Shown here in pieces: positions 1 to 8,743 of a stretch of DNA of 64,000 nucleotides (within the stretch, counting starts at the first letter, position 1; every line of letters begins with the position of its first letter). A program made the translations under genes and the position numbers. The stretch is from Mesostigma viride (lineage: Eukaryota; Streptophyta; Mesostigmatophyceae; Mesostigmatales; Mesostigmataceae), in the NCBI GenBank assembly GCA_009746045.1, contig RPFO01000078.1, forward strand, positions 1,581,107 to 1,645,106, given 5' to 3'. The notes beneath the pieces are model-generated. The model was not told where the DNA came from. It searched no databases and was given only the letters and a program-made list of their open reading frames with translations.

Positions 1-19
1 AGTAATACCAGCCAATTAA

Positions 20-672
20 GGGGACTCGTCACCAAAACACCAAAAAATCAATAAAAATTCAAAACTCACATTAAACCTATGCGAACAATGCCCAAATGGG
101 TTTGGGGACCCAAAGTAGCATTTATGACGATTTGTCGTGCACTTACTTGGGGTATTACCCCCGGCATTTGGCTAAAAATAGCACAAGACGCTAAACCGTT
201 TTTGCCACGCCACGGTCAATAGGAGCATCTGATTGACCTGCCCATACATTCCAAACAAGTTCCCCCTCTCCTCGACCGTTTGAGTTACTAACATGGTTCA
301 GCGGGTCAGGTTTGTGAGAGTTATTAATTTTCCCGCCAAAAAAGACCGTATTTTGGCGGGAAAATTAATAACTCTCACAAACCTGCCCCGCCGACCCATG
401 TTAGTAGCTCAAACGGTCGAGGAGAGGGGGAACTCGTTTGGAATGTATGGGCAGGTCAAACAGATGCTCCTATTGACCGTTGGGCGGCAAGAACGGTTTA
501 GCGTCTTGTGCTATTTTTAGCCACATGCCAGGGGTAGTACCCCTAGTAAGTGCACGACAAATCGTCATAAATGCTACTTTGTGTCCCCAATCACTTTTGG
601 GCACTGTTTGCATAGGTTTAATGCGAGTTTTGAATTTTTATTGATTTTTTGGTGTTTTGGTGACGAGTCCCC
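20..672. mobile_element. Foldback (palindromic) DNA element, 653 bp, TTAA-flanked
   Basis: The left arm (20-340) is the reverse complement of the right arm (352-672), with a spacer of about ten bases centred on 346. The ends read GGGGACTCGTCACC and GGTGACGAGTCCCC. Each side is bounded by TTAA (16-19 and 673-676), the target duplication typical of piggyBac-type elements, although the termini do not start with the usual CCC. The arms differ at scattered positions, so this is an old or relaxed hairpin and not a recent assembly artefact. It has no transposase; the short reading frame inside is a by-product. A transcript would form a hairpin of roughly 320 bp. Confidence 0.85.
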
Positions 673-721
673 TTAATAAACACGTGTAGTAATTTAAAAA
701 AATTAAATTAAATGGAATTGT

Positions 722-1125
722 AACATGACTCCGTTGGGAGATCATGTAGCACATATTCCCTTGCTCGATGGATGGAGGTGGGCAGAGCCGCGAAACCGAA
801 CTAATCAAACTCTAAGCTAATCTAATCTAGAAAACCCTATCTATGCTACTCAGCAAAGCGCCCCTTCCGCTTGGGGGGAGGGGGCTTGCCCACAGGGGCG
901 GGCGTATGAGCCTGGACAATGGTCTTCCACCTCTTCTTGTTCTGCATAGCAGTCCATGCCAAGCAAGAGAGAGGGAGTGACTGCGGTGTAATTCAAACTG
1001 GGCTGGGACCACTAGGTCGGCCAGCAACATCTGTGGGTAGGTCATGGCATGTTTGCCTACCCTCTTAGGTATGTCCTTGGGGCCAGGCCAGGTCAGGATA
1101 TGCCGTCCTGGCTGGCCAAGCCGCT
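722..1125 (-). mobile_element. LINE (ORF2 family) 3' fragment, minus strand
   Basis: Read on the minus strand, this matches the 3' part of the ORF2 element at 8.7-11.6 kb: the C-terminal coding end (shared reading PPPPKRR near 850), then the 3' untranslated part and the 3' hairpin (CTCCCAACGGAG, here on the minus strand near 735). An A/T-rich tail follows at 690-722. It is 5'-truncated near 1125, with frame damage. It lies head to head with the plus-strand fragment at 1466-1965. Confidence 0.85.
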
Positions 1126-1429
1126 ACACGTAATGCCATCAATAAACACGTAACTGGGCCTGACCGTACCATGGGCATGACCATTCAGTCGATAATGTCA
1201 GCCTAGCGGCTACAAGCTAGCTGAAAGTTAGCCGGCAATTACATAACGTAAAATCCTACTGTTGACTAGAACTTCTTCTAGCTAGTACCGACACCGGCCA
1301 GGTCATTCCGCTAGGCGCCCACCCATCCAGGACTCTTTGTCATCACCAGGGACGCTAGCTGGTCGTGGGCGGCAATGTAGCCACCCATGGATGTTTGCTT
1401 TCGCAATTATAGGCCAACTATGGCTGAAC
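1126..1429. other. Spacer between two inverted LINE fragments
   Basis: No coding sequence, repeat or RNA gene could be recognised in these roughly 300 bases between the two head-to-head LINE 3' ends. Confidence 0.4.
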
Positions 1430-1475
1430 AGGTCTTTAGAGTCTTGGTCTTTAGAGTCTAGGTCTTTAGAGTCTT
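1430..1475 (+). repeat. Short tandem triplication at a LINE 5' junction
   Basis: The block GTCTTTAGAGTCT is repeated three times in a row just where homology to the LINE ORF2 begins. The intact copy near 11140 has a single version. Small tandem duplications at the 5' junction are compatible with template slippage during target-primed reverse transcription, which is an inference. Confidence 0.7.
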
Positions 1476-1965
1476 TGTATCAGGGCACCTTGCTCGCACC
1501 AGCCAGGTCGACACCGCCCTTGGTCTGGCAGGCCCCCAGCGGCTTGGCCAGCCAGGGCAGCACATTCTGACCCGCTGGCCTGGCCCCAAGGGCATTCCCA
1601 AAAGGGTAGGGAAACATGTCATGAACTACGTCCAGATGTTGCTGTATGACCTACTGGTCCCAGCCCAGTTTCAATACCGCATCCACTCTCTCTCCCTTCT
1701 TTGGACTGCCATGCAGAACAAGACGCGGTGGCAGATCGAAGATTGTCAAGGCTCACACGCCCGACCCTGTAGGCAAGCCACCTCCCCCCAAGAGGAGGAG
1801 GCGTTTTGATGAGTAGGGTAGTTAGGATTTTTCTAGACTAGATAGATTAGCGTTAGGATAGTTCGATTACGCGGCTCTCTCCACTCCACCACCCCTCAAG
1901 GAATATGTGCTACATGATCTCCCAACGGAGGCATGTTATAATTTATAATGTAATTTAATTTTAAT
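1466..1965 (+). mobile_element. LINE (ORF2 family) 3' fragment, plus strand
   Basis: Homologous to 11145-11640. It contains the degenerate C-terminal ORF2 module (readings such as NYVQMLL and LVVPAQF), the PKRRRRF-like basic end, then the 3' UTR and the hairpin around CTCCCAACGGAG (1917-1931), followed by an A/T-rich tail. An internal stretch of about 60 bases is missing near 1478 relative to the longer copy, and frame breaks are present, so it cannot encode protein. Confidence 0.85.
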
Positions 1966-2245
1966 GGCTGAACATGTGCTAGTTATCTTAGTAAAGGCGA
2001 GGGTTCACGCCCAGACAGCCTCCCGCGGCTTATATCTGTGATCCAGGGAGGCTGAGAAATGGCAGGAGGTCATGAAGGAGACAAATTATATTCGCCAATC
2101 GGTGGGATGACGCGTGTACGTGACCATGCAAATATGGTAAGAATAGTGATTCAGGCCAGGGCCAGGGCCGCTAGCTAGCTAGGTAAGTAAGTAGGTACTT
2201 GCATGTCATGGCAACCTTAACACGCGCCACGAGCCACGAGGTAGC
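1966..2245. other. Non-genic stretch
   Basis: A/T-rich then mixed sequence between the LINE tail and the next LINE 5' region. Nothing recognisable was seen. Confidence 0.35.
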
Positions 2246-2370
2246 CATGGCTGACGGCGGAGCTCATAACTTTCACGTTTGAGCACCGAATTCAGCTGTG
2301 AATATCACAATCGCTTCGTCTTTCTAAGACGCACATGCTGATGTAATTTTCCGAAGCTGTTACGCAATAT
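2246..2370 (+). promoter_or_regulatory. LINE 5' UTR-like block, copy 1
   Basis: This block begins with GGCTGACGGCGGAG and runs to a start codon at 2371. Related blocks precede the ORF1 copies at 3281 (about 3040-3150) and 5038 (about 4870-5037). Shared pieces include CTCATAACTTT and TTTCTAAGACGCAC. Conservation just upstream of three ORF1 copies suggests the internal-promoter 5' UTR of this LINE family; promoter activity is inferred. Confidence 0.55.
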
Positions 2371-2989
2371 ATGACGAGCAAACGCTCATCCACGCAACAC
2401 AGCCTGGCGAATGCGTTACATAAGGCAATGAAAATACGTCTGCAGCTAGCTCCGGCTGCAGCTTCGCCCTCAGGTCCGGAAGGCAGCAGTGACACTAGTC
2501 GCGCACTGGTGATCGCCGGCCAGCCCCCCGGGCTTGCCTCGCCATCCGCATCGCCTGAGCCGATTAGCGCAGTCGCCCTGCCGAGCCGCATTGGGACGAG
2601 ATCACCTTTGACATCAACGCATATGGCTACTGGAATCGAAGCCCAGGAGTCTTCATGGAAGACGTGTTTTTCGGCACGTACGCCTCGCTTGTAGACCTAG
2701 CTGTGCTCACACCTCATCTCCCACATATGAACCGCGGCCGCTGGCCAAATGGCACTCTTTGCAACCCCGCCGAAGATCTCCCGCGTGTTCTTCGCAGGCC
2801 CGAAGAGTCCAGAGTCGCCCCAAGCTCCAGCGCCTCGCCCTCTGCTTTCTCCTCGGGCGTTCCGACACCAAGATCTGGGCTCCCCCACCACCGCCCCCCA
2901 CCGTTGCGACAGAATCCATCGTCCGCACCCTGAGTCCTGGAAGCTCTCAGCAGTCCTCTCTTGAAGATATGTGCAAAGATGACGTCTAA
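2371..2989 (+). pseudogene. LINE ORF1 N-terminal fragment, frameshifted
   Basis: The reading from 2371 has a proline/serine-rich N-terminus with PPGL and SPSASPEP, as in the full ORF1 at 5038. After a stop at about 2694 the homology continues in other frames and ends near MCKDDV (about 2989), where the intact copy reads LCKDDI. It is therefore a truncated, frameshifted relative of the 5038 ORF1. The nucleic-acid-binding C-terminal half is missing. Confidence 0.6.
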
Positions 2990-3039
2990 CGGATCAATTC
3001 GGCTGGCGGATATCATCTACCATGCCGAGAAGGATGCCG

Positions 3040-3280
3040 AGAATGCTCATAACTTTTGATTCCGGGCATGAAATTTGGTCGGGTAAATTGCTACAGACTC
3101 GCTTTTTGATGACGAACACGCTGATCTAATTTTTGGCAGCCATCGCCCAGGATTTCGAAAGTTATCGCCGGCGGCCTGCCCAGCAGATATCGCTATTTTT
3201 CTGCACGTTATGGCGGCACCACGCACGTGAGCCGTGCGCCTGCGCCCCCTGCCATCGTCTAGGTGCTATTAAACGTAGCC
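3040..3280 (+). promoter_or_regulatory. LINE 5' UTR-like block, copy 2
   Basis: Shares CTCATAACTTTTG and the GACGAACACGCTGAT-type segment with the blocks at 2246 and 4870, and leads into the second ORF1 at 3281. The shared sequence is seen directly; the regulatory role is inferred. Confidence 0.45.
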
Positions 3281-4460
3281 ATGGAGGCCCCCGCATCGTC
3301 TCCAGTTCTTGCTGCCGAGTCTCTCGAGGACAAACTTGCTGCAAACAAAATCGCCACCGACATTGCCGCGGCCAAGAAAGCCGCTAACAAGCGCACCAAG
3401 ACTTCGGCAGCGACTTCGGAAGCAACTCCGATAGCGGTTGAAACCTCCTTGCCGGACTCCATTTCTTCCTCATTCTACATGCCAGGCGCACGTTTGAGCC
3501 TGGACGACATCGCTGCCGGCCTTCCTTGGCTTCAGCGACGCCGAGGTGCGACGCGTGCTGCAGCTCCGCTACGAACACAACGCCCCGATTCGCCACCCTC
3601 GCACCGGCCAGGTTATGGACGCTCCTTCGGATACCATTGATGATTTGGAGCCCAAGGATTGCCGTCTTGCATGTCTTATTTCGTGCTGCTCTGAACTTGT
3701 CGAGCTGCCGGCGACACCCATCGCCAGGCCAGCCCCCGCGACCGACACTACCGTGCCGCTGCAGGACCTCGCACAGTCTTTTACGACCGTGCAGGGCGAC
3801 ATTAAGGTCCTGAAGGAGACGATGCTGGAGCTGAAGAAAGCCATGGCAGCCCCTGCCAAAACTACCACGTTTGCCGATGTCACCGGCAAGCAATTGACCA
3901 CCATTGTTCAACAGGCGGCCAAGTCTGCAGCTACCGCTGCGGTCACCCAGAATGAAGTGCAGCAACGCCAACGCAATATGGTAATCAAAGGCTTCCAGAA
4001 AGGCGCGGCAGCACAGGAGACAGCACACTCACTTGCCGAGGAGCTGCGCGGCCCAGCGTTTCTGGGGAAGCTGCAGCTCCAGAACCGTGTTGCCATTGAA
4101 CGTGCCATTCGGCTGCCAGGCCCTCTGGGCCTGGTCGTCGTCACCATGGCCTCCATGCACGACAAACGCCTCGTGCTGGGAGCACGTCGTCTGCTCCAAC
4201 GCGGTGACTTCAGCCTCGACGAGGACTACACGACGGCTCAACTGAAGGCGAGGAGCGCGGTGTGGAACAGCACCATCGTCCAGGAGACCAAGAAGCAAGA
4301 GACCAAGGGTAAGCGCATTAAGTTGCGTCTGCTTCAGGATGGCTCCTTTGCAGCATTCTTTGATGGGCACAGGATTACAGGTGTTCCGATTAACACCCCC
4401 GGAGCGGAGTCTCGTCAGGCGTCTAGCCAGAAGGGTGCTGCCTCTGTTGGTAGACAGTAG
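3281..4460 (+). pseudogene. LINE ORF1 (RNA-binding protein) with one frameshift
   Basis: The start codon at 3281 (GCCATGGAGG context) opens an alanine/lysine-rich N-terminus. Near 3510 the frame must shift to continue as FSDAEVRRVLQLRY and on to a stop at 4460. The middle is a predicted coiled coil (LKETMLELKKAM). It is followed by an RRM-like core (NMVIKGFQ) and a basic C-terminal part (DKRLVLGARRLLQ), the layout of L1-type ORF1 proteins, which coat the LINE RNA and act as nucleic-acid chaperones. One frameshift separates it from an intact gene of about 390 codons; a sequencing error is possible. Confidence 0.6.
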
Positions 4461-4534
4461 GTAGACAACCTTCCTCGTCGGCTCGCGGCTAACAGGCTTC
4501 GGGGACAGCCTCTAAATAGTCCCGTTCCACTACC

Positions 4535-4987
4535 ATGCATCGACCTAACAGTCGACTGAGACACATGGTGGTGCCGGTATCTCGGGCCAGAACGACAGCT
4601 CTCAGCAGCAAGATTAGCAACACCCAACGCATGCTAGATTTCCTACGCCTCTGCGTTGCGCAAGCATCCCCGAATACCCAGAGCAGGCGGCAGGCTCGCA
4701 TCCTACGCCTGCAGGACAAAATAAATGCGATGAAAAGCACTATTTCCACCGCTTCCCTTCCCCCCTCCGTTCCACCCCCACCTCCATTCCCCGCCGCACC
4801 CACCCCCATCACCCATCGTCGCTCTCCCCTGGTGGGCCAGCAGGCATCCTTGGCCCCACTATGTAAACGAAAATGGCTGACGGCGGTATGGCTGACGGCG
4901 GAGTTCAGATCTTTTGCGTCTGAGCCCCAAATTCGGTCAGACCACTTGCATTCGATGCGCCTTTCTAAGACGCACTTGCCAGTATAA
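4535..4987 (+). CDS. Short unidentified ORF downstream of ORF1
   Basis: A 150-codon frame starting 75 bases after the ORF1 stop. It has a helical, charged middle (about residues 25-66, RRQARILRLQDKINAMKS), a proline-rich segment and a tail that overlaps the next 5' UTR-like block. No family recognised. It may be the remnant of a second ORF start or a chance frame in LINE 3' sequence. Confidence 0.25.
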   Translation: MHRPNSRLRHMVVPVSRARTTALSSKISNTQRMLDFLRLCVAQASPNTQSRRQARILRLQDKINAMKSTISTASLPPSVPPPPPFPAAPTPITHRRSPLVGQQASLAPLCKRKWLTAVWLTAEFRSFASEPQIRSDHLHSMRLSKTHLPV

Positions 4988-5037
4988 ACGGTTACGGCTG
5001 CCACGCAGTATAGACAAAGTTACGCACGTGACCAGCT
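4870..5037 (+). promoter_or_regulatory. LINE 5' UTR-like block, copy 3
   Basis: GGCTGACGGCGG occurs twice here (about 4874 and 4889) before sequence matching the 2246 block, ending at the ORF1 start codon at 5038. The doubled motif resembles the tandem monomers of some LINE promoters; activity is inferred. Confidence 0.5.
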
Positions 5038-6426
5038 ATGACGACTACCAAAGCAAAACGAGGGCTGGAAAAGGAGCTGGCACAGCTTCCCAGCGCCCAG
5101 CCCAACCCTCTCGCCCTCGCCATTGTTCAGCCGCCAGGCTTACCCGCCAACCAGCCGTCTGGGCCTGCCAACCCACCGACAGCAAACCCATCGCCCAGCG
5201 CCTCGCCCGAGCCCAAGAAACCCTGCCACGACCACAAATGGCGACAGTGGCTACCCGATAACGACCGCCTTTTTTCTTTTCCGCACTGGCTGCAGCTTAC
5301 CACAGCAGAATGCGCCGCAATCGTGCGTTACTTAGCACGGGAACGCAAGCTCCATGGGTGCACAGGGCCAATCCCCGACGAGAACCTGGAGAGGTTCTTT
5401 AACAGGGGAGACCACCGCCTCGCTATCCTGTGCAGCTTCTTCCAGCTACCCCTGGACCAAATCGCCACCAACATCCGCGCCCCAGCCCAGCCTGCGCAGC
5501 CGACAGCCACATCGGCTTCCTCCCTCTGCAAGGATGACATCCGAGCAGTGCTGGAGGAGCACGTGACCTGGCCGTTGGCCGAGAAGCTGACCTCGCTGAA
5601 CACGACGCTCAACACGGTGGAAGCCCGGGTCTCCAACGTGGAAACCAAGGTCGTCCACAAGCTACAACCCCAGTTCACGGCGCTACACACCGCGGCGCAG
5701 GCTTCGGAAACGCATGCTGCACTTGTCTCTCGCCTTAACCAGGTGGAGGGCAAGTGTGGCGTGCTCCTGAAGAAGCTTGAGGCCATCACCGCCCACACCG
5801 AGGCCCTGGCCACACAGGTCCCCAAGATAGCGGAGCAGACGGCCACCATTGCATCCCAGCCACCCCGGCAGGATGCTGGCGACCTCCCGCCGCTCTCCTA
5901 CGCGGACCTGCTGCGGTCAGCGACCGCCTCCACCACCGACGCCATCGCCACAAAGCTCCAGGAGCTGGAGGACCACCGCCAAGCCCAGCAACGGGAGGTC
6001 ACCGACCGCGCTCGCCGCGAGTGCCGAGTGGTGCTACGTCGCTTCCCCCAGAAGCCAGGTGAGACGTCAACCTCTCTTGCTGACGAGCTCAAGAACCAGC
6101 TTCTTACCCTCATGGGCCTGGTAGGTGAGGTAGAACTGCGTGGGTGCCACCGCCTTCCCCACTCACGGGACAAGGCGGCTCCCCCACCAGTCCTACTCAC
6201 CTTCCCCTCCCCTGAGGATAAGCAGCGGTTCCTCTCTCGTCGCAAGCGGTTGCACGACCTCACCTGGACGCTGGATGACGACCTCACCCCCGCTCAGCAA
6301 CAGCAGCGACGCGACCTGTGGCCGGAATACCTCCGCCATAAGCAGGACCCCCAGAAGCCCAAGGTGTACTGGAGGGGCGGGGACCTGATGATCAACCACA
6401 AGATGTGGACGCCCCCAGCGGGCTAG
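5038..6426 (+). CDS. LINE ORF1 protein, intact (462 aa)
   Basis: The best-preserved ORF1 in the window. Residues 1-60 are proline/alanine-rich (PSASPEP). Residues 60-150 form a conserved domain ending at LCKDDIRAVLEE. Residues 165-270 are a coiled coil with heptads (LTSLNTTLNTVEARVSNVE). Residues 315-420 are an RRM-like/C-terminal nucleic-acid-binding region (CRVVLRRFPQKPGETS, PVLLTFPSPEDKQRFLSRR). This coiled coil plus RRM-like order is that of L1-type ORF1 RNA chaperones. The start is placed at 5038 because homology to the fragment at 2371 begins there. The last 100 codons recur at 27954-28250. Stop at 6424-6426. Confidence 0.75.
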   Translation: MTTTKAKRGLEKELAQLPSAQPNPLALAIVQPPGLPANQPSGPANPPTANPSPSASPEPKKPCHDHKWRQWLPDNDRLFSFPHWLQLTTAECAAIVRYLARERKLHGCTGPIPDENLERFFNRGDHRLAILCSFFQLPLDQIATNIRAPAQPAQPTATSASSLCKDDIRAVLEEHVTWPLAEKLTSLNTTLNTVEARVSNVETKVVHKLQPQFTALHTAAQASETHAALVSRLNQVEGKCGVLLKKLEAITAHTEALATQVPKIAEQTATIASQPPRQDAGDLPPLSYADLLRSATASTTDAIATKLQELEDHRQAQQREVTDRARRECRVVLRRFPQKPGETSTSLADELKNQLLTLMGLVGEVELRGCHRLPHSRDKAAPPPVLLTFPSPEDKQRFLSRRKRLHDLTWTLDDDLTPAQQQQRRDLWPEYLRHKQDPQKPKVYWRGGDLMINHKMWTPPAG

Positions 6427-6820
6427 AATAGCAATAGCCCTAGCTTGTAACCAAGGCAGCCATGCCTAGAATGTTGCCTAGCTGTGCCAACACACCTAGT
6501 CACGTGCCGCCAACGCACGGTACACAACCAGCCATAGCCTTAGCCTAGTCCTAGTACAGCCATGCTACGCCCTGGCTATGTTCAGATTACTTGCCCACGC
6601 TCCTTGCTATGATATGCTCACATGGGTCTTATTGCACCCACAGTTTGCCGGATCGTTAGCCTGTCCTTTTAGCTAGCCGCGCCCGATTGCAGCTGTGGCA
6701 TGCCTTTGGCATGAAGGAGACTGGGGGTCTCTGCCCTTTCTCCTGTAGTGCACACACAGGGATTAAAAGCACTTCGGTGCTCCGTGACTCCCCAACGGGA
6801 GCACGAGTTTAATTAATTAA
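6427..6820 (+). mobile_element. 3' UTR, terminal hairpin and TAAT tail of the ORF1-bearing LINE
   Basis: Non-coding, repeated with small changes at 28251-28673. Near the end, GTGCTCC and GGGAGCAC pair around a CCCCAAC loop (about 6777-6804), followed by a TTAATTAATTAA tail. The second copy has the same hairpin and tail and a clean target duplication, so this is the true element 3' end. No RT ORF lies between ORF1 and this end, so the element would depend on an RT supplied in trans. Confidence 0.75.
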
Positions 6821-8736
6821 GGTGAGGGTCCTATGCCAGACCCCCCAAAACCATAATATGGAATAACATGCAAAGCTGGCCTTGGGGCACCCAAACTATG
6901 ATTTTGCCATGTAAATGGGATGTGTGGGGGTCCATCCCACCCACTGATGGGGGGTATATACCCCTTTTAGTGACCGGTATTACGCAAAAACGGACAAAAG
7001 ACGCTACTCTAGGGGCATATCCCCTAGGACAATGGGGGCACAATTACTCATGTTTCAATATATTCCCATATAAAATCGTATATGGTGAGGTTGCCTACCT
7101 AATTGGAGCCCCGGAATGATGAGTATTATTGAAGTTATTAATTTTCCCCTAAAAACCGTACTTTTTAAGGCTGAAAAAAATAAATCAAATCAAAAACACA
7201 TATTTAGAGCCTGGGGAGATATACACAAATACTACACATATCGACAATTAATGCCACAAAATCTGAGCTCATTCTGAGTACAAACGTAGAAGTTATAGCG
7301 TTTGGCAGTTTGCCACCTGTGCAGACGCTAAGGAAGGCAATAGTGAGTATTAAGGCACACTAACACTTCCTATGCCATCCAAAAGGCTCCTGACCATGCC
7401 CAATTTGACCACAATGTACAAGGAGGTGGCTGGGCACGTCATGTGCCCTTGCCTTACCTCGACACGGGCAACGTGGTGCGTGTGTGCACAACAATGAGGC
7501 AGGTAGCTCTACATGCCTAGCCAACACTTCTTATGCATATTCCAAGTTTATGGTGTGGGCATCATCCCAAAACCAAGCTGTCCGAATTCAAACACACCCT
7601 GGAAAGCCATATCCACTAATGGCCCAACCAAGGGTAACAACAGACAGTCCACAGAGAAAGCATAAGTATCATACATACTGCTTGCCAAGGCTTCTTACCA
7701 TGGTTACCTTGCCTTGCTAGCATATGAATTAGGGCTCTCCCATTTTTGTGGGAGAAAGGCCAACAAGACGACGATAACCCCTACCTACATGCAGTTCCAC
7801 CCATGCAGTATGCCCCTCAGAACAACCACTGCCACCTTTCTTTCCAGCGCAATTGTTTGCCAAGAAACAACCTCAAGCTTGTGAGCCTCTAACCACAATG
7901 AAGCCGCTGCTAAGAAAGGCTGCGTCAATATTCACACAAAACTGAGTGCTGTTAGCAATCTCCTTCCAAGAAAGCACTCAGCAAATCCCTGACAACTTGA
8001 CGGCATGCCACGGCTCACGCTTTGACACGTCCCAGCCATGCAACGTACATACAAAACACTAAAAGGTGCCAGAAATCTGGCGATGCGCAGCACGGAATGG
8101 CATTCTACCTGGCGCTAACTGCACGGAAAGAAGCCGAAAACTTGCGTTGATAACCCATAAAGGAAGCGAAGCATCCATAGGGTGACGCTGAGCGCACGAT
8201 CGTACCATTACCGGCGTTGTCCTTCGCCCAGCGGCGCCGGAAAGAACAACCTTCCATGGAATAATAAGACGCGCATCCCGCGAGCCTGGAGAGTGTCTTA
8301 CCGATCATGAAGGAAATCTTGCCGAAACCCAGCAATTTTTTTAAAGCTTTACCAATAACAATGTAAACGCATCCTTGACGCTAGGTAAAGCCCATAAAAC
8401 CTGACAATCACCGCCGCCAGCGTGCATTCTAATTTATTCCTCTCGACGAAAACTTCAGATTCAGACCCCCGTGGCGATGGTCATCAATAAAATCATCGAC
8501 ACTGCAAAAAACGCGAACTCCGCTACGAAGTAATATCATAAACTTGTCGTCTTTAAGATTAGCACAGTTTCTCTGCATTCCGCGAGCTATCTTTTTCTAC
8601 TCTGCCTGAAAGCACGTCGCCATGGCCAGCTCCGGTAGGGGTGCGCGCACCGTGCACCACTTTTTCACGGTACGGACGGGTACCGCGAATTTTTTCGGCG
8701 CCAAAAAATTCGCGCCGGGACCGTCACCTTAATTAA
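6821..8736. other. Non-genic region ending in a TTAATTAATTAA tail
   Basis: No convincing gene in about 1.9 kb. The segment 6840-7170 weakly resembles parts of the palindrome at 20-672 (shared TTATTAATTTTCCC near 7135). At about 8676-8716 a small inverted repeat is visible (CGCGAATTTTTT with AAAAAATTCGCG), directly followed by TTAATTAATTAA at 8731. Such a tail marks the 3' end of another retroelement, against which the next LINE was inserted. Confidence 0.45.
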
Positions 8737-8743
8737 TTAATCC

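Noticed and set aside
2692-3016. Minus-strand frames opposite the ORF1 fragment
   Set aside because: Shadows of the G/C-rich plus-strand ORF1 sequence.
7484-7720. Short ORF between LINEs
   Set aside because: 78 codons, no domain, no repeat of it elsewhere. Indistinguishable from chance.
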